64,000 bases of DNA from Clostridiaceae bacterium AF10-41 (GCA_027686065.1 JAQCTH010000002.1:67112-131111); one strand, 5' to 3'; counted from the first letter of the stretch, positions 43,533 to 53,706 are shown. The notes: generated from the sequence alone by a model not told the origin. Translations and numbers: made by a program.

Positions 43533-44591
43533 ATGAAACGGGAACTTTCTAAAATTTTTCAAATAGCTGTTGTTTTTATAGGAACAATAGTTGGTGCTGG
43601 ACTTGCTTCTGGACAAGAGATTAAGGAGTTTTTTACTTCATATGGAATATCTAGTTTTGTAGGAATTATAGCTTGTGGCATATTTTATGTAATCATGGGT
43701 ACTATGGTTTCCAAAATAAGTATTAAGTATAAGTTAAACTCTTATGGAGATGTAATTAAAGTAGTTAGCCCAAATCTTCTTGGTAAAATAACTGGTGTTA
43801 TCACTACTCTTTATCTCATTTCTAGTGCATCAATTATTTTAGCTGGTAGCGGAGCTTTAATAAATCAATTTTTTGGAATACCTAAGATAATCGGTTCTCT
43901 TATAATGATAGCCTTAGCTATATTTTTCCTTTTAAGAGATACTGATGGATTAATAGAGATAAATTCCTTTATTGTTCCAACTTTGGTAATAACTATCACT
44001 ACAATAACCATACTATATTTTATGTTTTGCAAAGATATGATTTCATTAGAATTTTTGACTAAGTTTGAGCCTAAAAAAACAGGGATAACCTTATCTACTA
44101 TTTTATACTCAGGTTATAATACACTTTGTTGTTTAGGAGTCTTAGTTCCTTTAAGTAATCAAGTTAGAAAGCCTAAAACCATGTTCTATGGAATAGCTTT
44201 AGGAGCTTTAGGTTTAGCTGCTTTAAGCTTTGCAATAAACTTCTTGCTAATGATAAATCAACCATATATACATCAATATGAAGTACCTTTGTTATTTGTG
44301 GCTCAGCGTTTTGGAAACATAATTCAAGCATTGTTACTAGTTGTAATTTGGTTGGAAATGTTTTCGACTGAAGTTTCTGATGTTTACTCTATAAGTAAGA
44401 CATTAGATAATACTTTAAACATAGACTTTAAGAAAGCAATTTTCTTAGTTATAATTATTGCTCTTCCTATATCAAGAATTGGATTTTCTAAGTTAATAGG
44501 ATCTCTATATCCTTTTTTTGGATTACTTAGTTTAGTATTTATAATCCAAACTATTTATTTTTATTTTAAACATAAACATGAGTTAAATTAA
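43533..44591 (+). CDS. YkvI-like membrane permease
   Basis: A 352-residue integral membrane protein with about ten hydrophobic segments and the N-terminal AVVFIGTIVGAGLASGQEI that marks the YkvI family, a branch of the LeuT-fold transporters. The glycine-rich break in the first helix would hold the substrate. Substrate unknown. TAGGGGGAT precedes the ATG. It is a single-gene unit ended by a shared terminator. Confidence 0.85.
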   Translation: MKRELSKIFQIAVVFIGTIVGAGLASGQEIKEFFTSYGISSFVGIIACGIFYVIMGTMVSKISIKYKLNSYGDVIKVVSPNLLGKITGVITTLYLISSASIILAGSGALINQFFGIPKIIGSLIMIALAIFFLLRDTDGLIEINSFIVPTLVITITTITILYFMFCKDMISLEFLTKFEPKKTGITLSTILYSGYNTLCCLGVLVPLSNQVRKPKTMFYGIALGALGLAALSFAINFLLMINQPYIHQYEVPLLFVAQRFGNIIQALLLVVIWLEMFSTEVSDVYSISKTLDNTLNIDFKKAIFLVIIIALPISRIGFSKLIGSLYPFFGLLSLVFIIQTIYFYFKHKHELN

Positions 44592-44611
44592 AAGTCCTAA
44601 ATAATAAAACA

Positions 44612-44663
44612 AAAAAATTACACCTAAGTTCCAATTTTTTGGACCCCTGAGGTGTAATTTTTT
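44612..44663. terminator. Bidirectional terminator
   Basis: AAAAAATTACACCT pairs with AGGTGTAATTTTTT and an inner GTTCCA/TGGAC adds pairs; T runs on both sides, between convergent permease and chemoreceptor genes. Confidence 0.88.
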
Positions 44664-44667
44664 CCAA

Positions 44668-46443
44668 TTATATTTCTATATCATTTGCAAAGTTGTCTCC
44701 AACATCCTTAACCTTTTGAAGTGTTTCAATCATATCTTGAATATTATTGGTAAATTCTTCTATATTCCTGTTAACTTCTTGTGATGATGATGCATTCTCT
44801 GTTGCAATTGCTGCCAATGAATCAATAGTTTTAAACATTTCTTCTACAGACTCCACTTCACTATTTAATTGAGTTATTGATTTATTAGTTTCATCTGATA
44901 CAACTTTAATTAGGTCATTGGCTTCTGAACTTATTTTTCTTACATTTTCTAAGTTAGTAGTTTCTAATTCTAATACGCTATATTGACTTTCTATGCTACC
45001 TACTAATGAATTTATTTCATCTGCAAAATATAATAAATTACTATTAATATCCTTTACCGCTTGTTGAGATTGCTCAGCAAGTTTTCTAACCTCTTCTGCA
45101 ACTACAGCAAAGCCTCTACCTTGTTCGCCTGCTCTTGCTGCTTCTATTGAAGCATTTAATGCTAAAAGATTTGTTTGTGCTGCGATTCCTGAAACTAATG
45201 ATACTATATTAGTTATATCCTCAGTTTTATTTTTAAGATTTTTACCTTTTTCTTTTACATTCATAAATGATTTTAAGGATTCCTTTATAGCTTCACTTGA
45301 CTTATCTACATTAATATGACTTTGATTTATCTTTTCTACTGATTTATCTAGCTCTACTTTATTTTTATTTTCAGATTGTACAAGTTCTTTTAAAGCTACC
45401 ATATTTTCATTGGTTTGTTTCACAAGAGTTTCAGTGCTTATTTCTTGTTGAGTAGCTAATTGTGAAACCTGTTCGGAGTACTCTGCTATTTCTCTAGTTG
45501 CTTCCTTCATTTTTTCTGTAGTATTGTACATATTGTTAGTAAATACTGACAACTCATTTATTGCAAGATTAGCAGATGTTGAATCCTTACCTATGCTATC
45601 TTTTAATTTTGATATTCCTAAATATATTTTTTCAAGCTTATCATTAGTTTTAATGCTTCTATCAATATCTTCAAAATTTCTATTTTCTATATTTTCTATT
45701 ATGTCATTTAAAGGCTTCACTGTCATATATGATACAATAGCTGAAATGACTCCTGATATGCCCCCAATTAATAGACCCTTAGCCAATCCTGAAAGCGCTA
45801 TACCAACACAAGTCATAATTATAAATATAGGCATAGTCATCTTTAACTCTAAGCTTTTTAAGCCTATACTTGATAAAGCTTTACTAAAATTATACTTTTT
45901 ACTATGTTGAATAGTATTTTCAAATTTTATGTGTACTTTAAGTTCTCCCTTTTCTCTCTCTATCTCTTTTACTTCGATTTTTTCACCAAAATATTTAGCA
46001 CTTCCATGTAATAACCCTAAAAAATAATCAAATAGTTCTCTATCTGATCTATATGTAAAATATATGCTATCATTTGTTACCGGTTCCAATACCATTTTAG
46101 GTGGTTTTGCTCCCTTTATCTTCTTCATTATTATTGCATGTATAAAGTTAAGGGAATTTAAAAATTTATATAAATTTACCCTTTTAAAGAATACAGGATA
46201 GTCCTCTAAAAACTTATTTAAATTATTTTCCCCAATAATTTGCCATAATTTATTTATTGGAGTATCTACATTATTAGCTATAATTTCTATAAGTTTAAAT
46301 ATTTTAGTATCATCTACATCTTCTAAAGGTGTAAATACTATATCTTCCGACCAATCTACAGATTTTAAACTTTTATTTATAATATCATTTCCATACAAAT
46401 CTCTACATGTTCTTATCCATGTAGAAACAACTGTGCCTTTCAT
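44668..46443 (-). CDS. Chemoreceptor with heme-binding H-NOX sensor domain
   Basis: A 591-residue methyl-accepting chemotaxis protein with an N-terminal cytoplasmic H-NOX (heme-nitric oxide/oxygen) domain, residues 1-185. The proximal heme ligand His102 and the propionate motif Y131-x-S133-x-R135 are present, as are Pro115 and the distal-pocket Trp9, Asn74 and Tyr140. All fall at the same numbers as in Caldanaerobacter H-NOX. Tyr140 with Trp9 and Asn74 is the hydrogen-bond set that stabilises bound O2, so an oxygen (or NO) sensor is predicted. Two membrane segments (about 200-240) and a signalling domain with [20 protein letters not shown] follow. It probably mediates oxygen avoidance. Confidence 0.95.
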   Translation of the reverse strand: MKGTVVSTWIRTCRDLYGNDIINKSLKSVDWSEDIVFTPLEDVDDTKIFKLIEIIANNVDTPINKLWQIIGENNLNKFLEDYPVFFKRVNLYKFLNSLNFIHAIIMKKIKGAKPPKMVLEPVTNDSIYFTYRSDRELFDYFLGLLHGSAKYFGEKIEVKEIEREKGELKVHIKFENTIQHSKKYNFSKALSSIGLKSLELKMTMPIFIIMTCVGIALSGLAKGLLIGGISGVISAIVSYMTVKPLNDIIENIENRNFEDIDRSIKTNDKLEKIYLGISKLKDSIGKDSTSANLAINELSVFTNNMYNTTEKMKEATREIAEYSEQVSQLATQQEISTETLVKQTNENMVALKELVQSENKNKVELDKSVEKINQSHINVDKSSEAIKESLKSFMNVKEKGKNLKNKTEDITNIVSLVSGIAAQTNLLALNASIEAARAGEQGRGFAVVAEEVRKLAEQSQQAVKDINSNLLYFADEINSLVGSIESQYSVLELETTNLENVRKISSEANDLIKVVSDETNKSITQLNSEVESVEEMFKTIDSLAAIATENASSSQEVNRNIEEFTNNIQDMIETLQKVKDVGDNFANDIEI

Positions 46444-46612
46444 AACCTACCTCCCTAATTTTATTTAATTTATAATAACACCGTTAAGATTATCACATAT
46501 TTATATCTATTATACCTCTATTATAATAAAAAAAGAAGTACTGTCGAAGGATGTATATTTTTTTTATAAATACCTATTCATGATAAAAAATTAATAATAC
46601 AAGATGGAAACT

Positions 46613-46639
46613 TAACAAAAAAACTCCCGTAGGAGTTTT
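46613..46639 (-). terminator. sleC terminator
   Basis: AAAACTCC pairs with GGAGTTTT around a 4-base loop, followed by seven T on the minus strand, 37 bp after the sleC stop. Confidence 0.8.
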
Positions 46640-46676
46640 AAAAATCAAATCATTTTTAATTGTTAATTTGTTTATG

Positions 46677-48164
46677 CTATACCATATCATCTATATAATT
46701 AAATTTAGGAACTGTTGAATCATAATAGTTATCAAAAGACCTAGGAGGTATAAATATTCTTTGAACATTTCTAGCACTACTTCTTAATTCTGCTATTCTT
46801 GTTACACCTACATAAATATCTGATATTTTATACCAAGTTGCATAATCTACTATTCCTGTTTTTGGTAAATTAAATACTCCTTGGAATACTCTTACCGCCT
46901 CAGCAGTTTTAGCGCCATATATACCATCTTGAGCTACTTTAGGAATTAATGGATAGTTTTGTGATATTCTATTTAAAAATTCTTGTACTGTTCTAACTTC
47001 TTGTCCTGAAGAACCTACTATTAAATTATATCCTGGATATGATTTAGGAATACCTTTAACTTGCTCTGCAGTTACTAATTCTATATCACTTCCATAAAAA
47101 CTTGTTAATATATCATAAGGACCTTTCCCTTGATCTCCTAAGTATTTGCTTCCCCATTGAGTCATCCATCCTGGACAAGATACATTCTTTCCATCACAAT
47201 ATTGAGCTAATAGAGGTTGCTTCCGCCCTATTCTTCTTATATAAGTCGCGAAAATATCATCCACTACTCTACTAATACTTTCAAATATGTTTCTTCCATA
47301 AGTAAATGCATGATCGTATGCTGTTGAATTTGTAATATCAAAGTTCTTTCCCTTACCCCTATACCATTCCGTATATATTCTATTTAAGGTAAAAGAAATT
47401 ATAGCATATATATTTGATCTTATTGTATTTTCTGACCATGTTGAATATATTTCACAAGATGCTACATTTTTTATATAGTCTTTATATAAAACTCTATAAT
47501 TTGGTGCTGATGTATTATTAGGCCCTCCTGCATGAACCACTATAAATTCAGGTACAACTGGTGTTTGTAAAACTACTCCACTTGTTGGAGGTGGTAATGG
47601 TTTATCCTCTTCTTCTGGAATCTTCTCAGGATAATTTCCATTTAATACATTTGGTCCTATATTTATAATTTCGTTTATATTTGCTACATTTCCTCCGGTA
47701 GCTCCAGTTATCCCATTTAAATCAGTGATACCATTTAAGCCAGTAACTCCATTTGAGCCATCTGTTGCACTTAAGATTGTTGGAGGGATGGCTGTATTAG
47801 GTGGAATATTTATCGTTTCCGTTCTATAAGCTCTATTCAAAGATTCTATAAGATTACACTCTTGTATTGCTAATTCTTCCGGGAAAACTTGGCATCTATT
47901 TATTAATATACTTTGGAATCCATCTTTTTCTACTCTTATGTCATACATACTATAAGGTACTTGTCCTGTTGGCTGCTGTGAATATTCTAGTGGAGGAGCA
48001 TCTAATTCTACTATTTCAGATTCTCCCATAGAGTTAGTTGATAAAACTATATCATTTGTACTTTCGCCTCCAATTGACGGTCTTATAACTATTCTCGTAT
48101 CATCAACGGGTATATAACTTTCCTTAACAAAACATTGTACCTTTAATCTACCCTTTTCTGCCAT
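46677..48164 (-). CDS. sleC: Spore cortex-lytic enzyme SleC (pre-pro form)
   Basis: A 495-residue germination enzyme that cleaves cortex peptidoglycan after activation by Csp proteases. Residues 1-115 match the SleC propeptide (KGRLKVQCFVKESYIPVDD). The mature part begins near 196 (VVLQTPVVPEFIVVHAGGP) and carries the catalytic transglycosylase region. It ends in a PG_binding_1 domain (about 395-465, QDGIYGAKTAEAVRVFQ). Unusual is a collagen-like Gly-rich stretch at 136-158 (GSNGVTGLNGITDLNG) in the propeptide; it helps make the protein longer than the 438 residues I recall for C. perfringens SleC. It follows the csp gene by 62 bp. Confidence 0.92.
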   Translation of the reverse strand: MAEKGRLKVQCFVKESYIPVDDTRIVIRPSIGGESTNDIVLSTNSMGESEIVELDAPPLEYSQQPTGQVPYSMYDIRVEKDGFQSILINRCQVFPEELAIQECNLIESLNRAYRTETINIPPNTAIPPTILSATDGSNGVTGLNGITDLNGITGATGGNVANINEIINIGPNVLNGNYPEKIPEEEDKPLPPPTSGVVLQTPVVPEFIVVHAGGPNNTSAPNYRVLYKDYIKNVASCEIYSTWSENTIRSNIYAIISFTLNRIYTEWYRGKGKNFDITNSTAYDHAFTYGRNIFESISRVVDDIFATYIRRIGRKQPLLAQYCDGKNVSCPGWMTQWGSKYLGDQGKGPYDILTSFYGSDIELVTAEQVKGIPKSYPGYNLIVGSSGQEVRTVQEFLNRISQNYPLIPKVAQDGIYGAKTAEAVRVFQGVFNLPKTGIVDYATWYKISDIYVGVTRIAELRSSARNVQRIFIPPRSFDNYYDSTVPKFNYIDDMV

Positions 48165-48226
48165 ATATTACTCCTTTAATATTTTTCCTCTAATTAATAT
48201 ATGCTTTTATAGTTAAAATAGTTCTA

Positions 48227-51200
48227 TTATATTTCTTCAGGCTTACTTACAAAAAAATCATTATCCTCATAGTCATCATTTGATCTTGTTTGATCAACTC
48301 CACCAGTTAAATTTTCCCTTATAGCATCAAATACTCCTTTCATGTTAATTGTTCCATATCCCCACTGCTCATTTGGATATATATCTCCAACTCTCATACT
48401 AGTTCCTCTTATTAAATAAGTTCTTATTTCCGTTGCATATAAACTCGGATCATTACCATTAACTATTCCCCATTGCATTAAAAGTGCACAACATCCTGCT
48501 GTAATGGAGGTCCCCACAGATGAGCCACTAACTATCCTAGTTCCTCCGCCTGGTGTTGTAACTATTGCATTTATTCCTCCTGCTGCAATATCTGGCTTTA
48601 TTCTCCCATCTCTTGTGAATCCTCTACCAGATTGTCCTATAGTAGCATTGTTGTTTTGATTATAAAATGCTGCTGCTATTACACTTCTTGCTGTTGCAGG
48701 AATTGTTAGTGTCGTATATTGACTTGGACTTAAGAACTTGGTATCTGGATCAAGTAAACTTCTTTGTGGTAGCCAACTCCAGTATCGTCCATCCACTACA
48801 TAATCTCCATATAATCTAAATTGCCATATTCCCTCTCTTAACCCTTTCGCTTCTATACTTATTATCTGGTCTCCTGTAAAAAGATCTGGATATATATATG
48901 AAATTCTCATTCTTGTTCCTTCATAAATAAAATTTACCTTTTCAACTTTATTTAGTCTTACTGGTATTCTTTCAACGACTTCTCCAGAGGGCGATACTAC
49001 TCCTATTGAAACCTTATCAGGTTGTTGAATATATATTTGAAAATTTAAATCTCTTTGTCCCTTTCCAATTCTGATTTCTAAAGTTCTTATTTGCCCTGGT
49101 CTATCAAACCTTCCTTCTGTATGTGTGTCTGTATCACCTTCATTTCCAGTACCCGTAACACATACTACTCCTAGTTGAATACTTATTTGTGATATATATG
49201 CCTCAACTACATTGGTCCCATCATGTGATCCTATATTGCTTCCTACAGGGAGACATATAACCATAGGCTTTCCTAAGTCACTTGCTAACATATTCAAATA
49301 CCGTATTGCTAAAGATAGTTCTATACTTGTATATCTTCCACTTCCTGGTGTACTAACACCTGCATAATCTAATATCACACTTGGAGCTTGTTTCAATTTA
49401 ACTATTGCAAACTCACAATCTGGAGCTATTCCCATAACTTCTGGATTTATTCCTCTAGCACCAACTAAACTTGCCACCATTGTCCCATGTCCTATATCAT
49501 CTTTAGTTCTAACTATTGCATATGGATCTTCTCCTCTTTTATTAGCCTGTATAGCTTGGTTTATTTGATCACTATTATACTCTACGCCTAGCTTAACATC
49601 ATATATTCTACTATTTCCTTCTATGCTTTGATCCCATATTCTTACTATTCTTGTAGTCTCGTCTTCTCTCATAAATTCACTATTTAAGTAATCTATTCCA
49701 GTATCTATAATTCCAACAATAACGCCTCTCCCATTTAGTTGTATAAATGGATTGTTATGAAATAACGGAGCCCCACTTGCTTCTACAGGTGAAGATTGCT
49801 CTAATGTATAAATTACAGGTATTTCTATTGAGATTACATCTTTAACATATGGCTCAAGTTCTAGTACTCTATTAAATGGTATAAAAGCGATTCCAAAGTT
49901 ATTATCTACTAACACAATTGATGCACCTGGTATATCATTTACTTTTAGCGCTTGCTCCCTAGAACTATATTCAATTAAAAAACCTACAACCTCTGAGTAA
50001 TTCTGATAATTTTGAAGTGCTTCACTTTGAAGATCCTTGTATATACTCATTTGTCTATACTTATTATTTTTGATATCCACTTCCTTTTCCTCCAATTTAA
50101 TAAAAACGTTATTTTCCTCAGCCGTGATATCTTTATAATCAATTCTATTGCTATTACTTTGTATTTCTTTATTATCATATCTATAATTTTTACTATTTCT
50201 AGTGCCAATAAATCCTATATTATTTATTATGCTTTCTATGGCAGAACTTAGGCATACCTCTCCATACCCCCAACTAGGATCAGGATACTTAACATCTGTT
50301 CTAGGCCTTTTTGCAGATGTAACTAAATAGTATTTTAACCGCTCTCCATATAAGTACGGATCATTTCTTTTAACAACTCCCCACTCCATCATTAATGCAG
50401 CTATTCCTGCTACATGCGGTGTTGCCATAGATGTTCCACTTTTGGTGTCAAAGGATCTATTGGGTGTAGCAGATGATATATTTTCTCCTGGTGCTACTAA
50501 ATCCGGTCTTACTGTTTGAAATATGGCTGGTCTTCCTCTACCACTAAAGGATGATATATTGTTAGTAACATAGTTATAGCTCCCAACTGCAATTATATTA
50601 CTAACGGTTGCTGGTATTCCAAGAGTGTTTAAAACTGTTGGTTGAAGAAATTTTGTATTAACATTCAACCCTTCTGAAATAGGCAACCAAATATCAAATA
50701 GTCCTGTATATTCATTTAATAATGATATCCTAACTTCCCATTGACCTGAAGATATATATTGTCCATTAGTAAGTAGTGAAATAGATATTTCCCCTATTAA
50801 ATCAAATGGCTTAGGCCCTGTATAAAATATTTGATATCTATCTCGTCCGATCAATCCTTCGCTATATCCTTCACGTACTATTATGTCTCCACTAGTTGCC
50901 GCTGTAGGACTAATTATTCTTATTGCTATTTCTGATAAAACAGGTTTATATAAATTCAATATAACAGCCGCTTCATCTTCCGCTATATTTATAAGTACTC
51001 TCTTTTCTCCTGATAGATCTCCACCAATATGATGTGCCGCATCTCCTTCATTTCCTGCTGCAATAGCAATTGTAATTCTTTCTAAGGTAGCTATAGTTGA
51101 TATATATTGTTCTAATAAGCTGCTCCCATTATGAGCCCCATCATTAGTACTTAAACTTATATTTACTACCAGAGGTTTAGCTAACTCCTTCCCCTTATCT

Positions 51201-51934
51201 ACCAAAAATTTAAGTCCTCTCATTATGTTTGTACTAAGAGCATATTGCCCTCTAGTACACTTAACCATAGCAATAGAACTTTCTGGAGCTACTCCATAAA
51301 AAGCATTATTTATATTTCCACCTGCACAGGCTATACCAGCAACATGAGTTCCATGTTCTGTATTATCATATGAAGGTACAATTGTAAAAGGATCTTGATT
51401 CTGTAGTGCAGTATTTATGATTTCCCTATTATAAACTTTGCCATTATCACTTAAATCATATATATAATCTATTCTTGTAGTCCCATCCTGATTTCTAAAC
51501 GCTGGATGAGTATAATCTATTCCTGAATCTATAAATCCAATTAAAACTCCTTCACCTCTAATGTTATATCCTTCTCTTGCTGTATTTACGCAAGCAGCTC
51601 TATTACTCTGAGCATCTGTTGTATATAAACTCTTCGGTAATTCTATATATTGTATTGAGTCACTACTTGCTAATCTCCATAGATTCTCAGTTGGTATATT
51701 TACTATTCCAAATCCAAAACCTAAATTTTCGTAGGTTCCACCTAAACTCTGAACAATGCTCCTTACATTTTCATCACTATCTCCTGATATTATAGTAACT
51801 TCTATTATATTTAATTGTGAGAATTTATCTCCATAACTTATTCCTAATTTACTCAATATGTTCTTAGGTACATTTTGTATTAATCCTAATCCTGCATCTA
51901 TTTTATTTGGATTTATGTTTTCTATAGTTATCAC
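48227..51934 (-). CDS. Fused double subtilase, CspBA-like germination protease
   Basis: A 1235-residue protein made of two complete Csp-type subtilisin modules. Module 1 has a propeptide (1-105) and triad Asp136, His194, Ser502 (SGTSMATPHVAG) with oxyanion Asn295. Module 2 has a second propeptide-like part (about 590-725) and Asp744, His816, Ser1139 with Asn931. The serine motif of module 2 is changed to SGSSVGTSITAG, so Pro is lost but the catalytic Ser is kept. Csp proteases activate SleC, encoded next. In C. difficile CspBA the CspA half is a dead pseudoprotease; here both look active. The GTG start at 51934 overlaps AGAGGTG and is uncertain. Confidence 0.9.
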   Translation of the reverse strand: MITIENINPNKIDAGLGLIQNVPKNILSKLGISYGDKFSQLNIIEVTIISGDSDENVRSIVQSLGGTYENLGFGFGIVNIPTENLWRLASSDSIQYIELPKSLYTTDAQSNRAACVNTAREGYNIRGEGVLIGFIDSGIDYTHPAFRNQDGTTRIDYIYDLSDNGKVYNREIINTALQNQDPFTIVPSYDNTEHGTHVAGIACAGGNINNAFYGVAPESSIAMVKCTRGQYALSTNIMRGLKFLVDKGKELAKPLVVNISLSTNDGAHNGSSLLEQYISTIATLERITIAIAAGNEGDAAHHIGGDLSGEKRVLINIAEDEAAVILNLYKPVLSEIAIRIISPTAATSGDIIVREGYSEGLIGRDRYQIFYTGPKPFDLIGEISISLLTNGQYISSGQWEVRISLLNEYTGLFDIWLPISEGLNVNTKFLQPTVLNTLGIPATVSNIIAVGSYNYVTNNISSFSGRGRPAIFQTVRPDLVAPGENISSATPNRSFDTKSGTSMATPHVAGIAALMMEWGVVKRNDPYLYGERLKYYLVTSAKRPRTDVKYPDPSWGYGEVCLSSAIESIINNIGFIGTRNSKNYRYDNKEIQSNSNRIDYKDITAEENNVFIKLEEKEVDIKNNKYRQMSIYKDLQSEALQNYQNYSEVVGFLIEYSSREQALKVNDIPGASIVLVDNNFGIAFIPFNRVLELEPYVKDVISIEIPVIYTLEQSSPVEASGAPLFHNNPFIQLNGRGVIVGIIDTGIDYLNSEFMREDETTRIVRIWDQSIEGNSRIYDVKLGVEYNSDQINQAIQANKRGEDPYAIVRTKDDIGHGTMVASLVGARGINPEVMGIAPDCEFAIVKLKQAPSVILDYAGVSTPGSGRYTSIELSLAIRYLNMLASDLGKPMVICLPVGSNIGSHDGTNVVEAYISQISIQLGVVCVTGTGNEGDTDTHTEGRFDRPGQIRTLEIRIGKGQRDLNFQIYIQQPDKVSIGVVSPSGEVVERIPVRLNKVEKVNFIYEGTRMRISYIYPDLFTGDQIISIEAKGLREGIWQFRLYGDYVVDGRYWSWLPQRSLLDPDTKFLSPSQYTTLTIPATARSVIAAAFYNQNNNATIGQSGRGFTRDGRIKPDIAAGGINAIVTTPGGGTRIVSGSSVGTSITAGCCALLMQWGIVNGNDPSLYATEIRTYLIRGTSMRVGDIYPNEQWGYGTINMKGVFDAIRENLTGGVDQTRSNDDYEDNDFFVSKPEEI

Positions 51935-52046
51935 CTCTACAACTTGTTTATAATAATATATGTAATTATTATAAAAGTGAGAATTTAATTTATAAATTTG
52001 TTTCGCCGCTGATATTTTGCTTTACAATTTAAAATATATTTTTCTA

Positions 52047-52096
52047 AATATCAAAAAAGGCTATTTTGAAATTAAAAACTTCAAAATAGCCTTTTT
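52047..52096 (-). terminator. Terminator of the XRE regulator operon
   Basis: AAAAAGGCTATTTTGAA pairs perfectly (17 bp) with its complement around a 9-base loop, with T runs on both sides. It isolates the csp-sleC unit from the upstream operon. Confidence 0.88.
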
Positions 52097-52103
52097 AATA
52101 TTA

Positions 52104-52787
52104 TTATAATTTTATTTCCAATCTTTCTAGTTTGGCTAATACAGACACTTCATTAATATTCATAGTTTCCGTTAATAAACTTCCACTATTGCTCACTAAT
52201 AAAATTTTTGAATTTCCTAAACTTTTTATTTGCCTTATAGCTCTTTTTCCCTTATATTCAACTAGAAAAATTCCATTAGTACTTATATCCTTAACTAAAT
52301 AAGAAAAAGCTAAATCGCCTTTCAACATCCTAAATCCAGACATTTCATCATCCTGAATCTCTAAATATAAAACTTTATCCTGAGAATAACCCTCCACTTT
52401 ATTAGAATGAATTGGTAATTCTTTTAATCCCTTACTGCTTTTAAGTGAATAATCAAAAATCGGAACATTCTTTAATACTGAAGAAAAGGCATTAGTCCAA
52501 ACCTCATCTTTTTCAATTTTTTCTCTAGATATCCCTCTATTATTTGCTTCTTTTATTGATTTTCTTTCTTCTAATAAAGCTTCATCTGTAACAACCATAC
52601 TAATATCATTAAAATCAGATTTCAGTATTTTAGATGCCTTTTCAATAAAGGATTCTTGAGCAACTCTTCTTCCCATTTCAACTTCATTTATAAACTTTTC
52701 AGCTACACCTAATTTTTTAGCTAATACTTTCTGACTCATTCCACTTTTCAGTCTAGCTTCCTTTATCTTTTCCCCAACTCTACTCAC
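52104..52787 (-). CDS. XRE-type regulator with S24-like C-terminal domain lacking the catalytic serine
   Basis: A 227-residue protein. A helix-turn-helix at residues 5-60 (IKEARLKSGMSQKVLAKKLGVAEKFINEVEMG), a linker, then a LexA/CI-like fold from about 130. In peptidases of this fold the serine sits in a D-x-SM motif; here the segment reads DDEMSGFRMLKGD, with Glu at that place. EYKGKRAIRQIK resembles the strand that carries the lysine. Self-cleavage is therefore unlikely, and the domain may serve dimerisation or ligand sensing. It overlaps the DUF3783 gene by 8 bp. Confidence 0.8.
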   Translation of the reverse strand: MSRVGEKIKEARLKSGMSQKVLAKKLGVAEKFINEVEMGRRVAQESFIEKASKILKSDFNDISMVVTDEALLEERKSIKEANNRGISREKIEKDEVWTNAFSSVLKNVPIFDYSLKSSKGLKELPIHSNKVEGYSQDKVLYLEIQDDEMSGFRMLKGDLAFSYLVKDISTNGIFLVEYKGKRAIRQIKSLGNSKILLVSNSGSLLTETMNINEVSVLAKLERLEIKL

Positions 52788-53157
52788 TTTGAGATCTTCC
52801 CTTCTGTTGTTTTAAATACCATTCTCTTTCTTCAACTAAATGTTCTACTAAATAATTAAATTTCCATTCAATTGAAACTGGTGTTACTGTTGCCAATATT
52901 CCACCTTTGATATTTTGCCTAATACTTCTTATAGTCTCTCTAAGCTCTTCATCAGAAAAATTGTTAAAAAGAATAACGGATTCTTTTCTTAGATTTGCAT
53001 TGAAAGTTTCAAACTTCAAACCATTTAAAATATCTCTAATAGTCATTTCTGTCATTTCAGAAGATATTAATATAATTTTAAATCCTTCTTCCTTTAATAT
53101 ATTTATTTCTCTTTCTGGTACATTATAAGCTAAGATACACTTATTATTATCAAGCAT
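52780..53157 (-). CDS. DUF3783 domain protein
   Basis: A 125-residue soluble protein. The order of secondary structure and the phrases LAYNVPEREINILKEEGFK, LFNNFSDEELRETIRSIR, LATVTPVSIEWKFNYLVEHLVEE fit DUF3783, a small family of Firmicutes and anaerobes without known function. AGGAGGGG precedes the ATG. Its end overlaps the XRE regulator start by 8 bp, so the two are translated together. Confidence 0.8.
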   Translation of the reverse strand: MLDNNKCILAYNVPEREINILKEEGFKIILISSEMTEMTIRDILNGLKFETFNANLRKESVILFNNFSDEELRETIRSIRQNIKGGILATVTPVSIEWKFNYLVEHLVEEREWYLKQQKGRSQSE

Positions 53158-53181
53158 ATAACCCCTCCTAAATATTTATTA

Positions 53182-53706
53182 CTAATCTTCTATTATTTCT
53201 GGTGAAGCATAAATTTCTCCAAATGTTTCCACAGTCATTTTTAAAATCTTTTGATCTTCATATGGTTTATCATTATAATCTCTCTTTGAGCTTACTATTT
53301 TATCTGCTACTTCCATTCCTTCTATAACTTTTCCGAAAGATGCATATTGTCCATCTAGATGTGGAGAATCAGCAACCATTACAAAAAATTGACTTCCAGC
53401 AGAATCAGGTATCATTGTTCTAGCCATTGAAAGAACTCCTCTTAAATGTTTTAAATCATTTTTAAATCCATTTCTTGAAAATTCACCTTTTATACTATAA
53501 CCAGGGCCTCCCATTCCTGTTCCATCTGGGCATCCCCCTTGAATCATAAAACCTGGTATTACTCTATGGAATATGACCCCATCATAAAATCCTTTATTAA
53601 TTAAATCTATAAAGTTTCTTACTGTATTTGGTGCTATTTCTGGATATAATTCTGCTTTTATAATTCCTCCATTTTCCATGCTTATAGTTACTATTGGATT
53701 TTGCAT
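53182..53706 (-). CDS. Peptidyl-prolyl cis-trans isomerase, cyclophilin type
   Basis: A 174-residue cytoplasmic cyclophilin that speeds proline isomerisation in folding proteins. Active-site residues are visible in GVIFHRVIPGFMIQGG (His, Arg, Phe, Met, Gln), GVLSMARTMIPDSAGSQFFVM and SPHLDGQYASFGKV. No signal peptide. GAAGGGAG precedes the ATG. It sits 24 bp before the DUF3783 gene on the same strand. Confidence 0.95.
   Translation of the reverse strand: MQNPIVTISMENGGIIKAELYPEIAPNTVRNFIDLINKGFYDGVIFHRVIPGFMIQGGCPDGTGMGGPGYSIKGEFSRNGFKNDLKHLRGVLSMARTMIPDSAGSQFFVMVADSPHLDGQYASFGKVIEGMEVADKIVSSKRDYNDKPYEDQKILKMTVETFGEIYASPEIIED

Noticed and set aside
45524..45910. 128-codon plus-strand frame inside the chemoreceptor gene
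   Set aside because: Antisense to well-supported coding sequence, no ribosome site.
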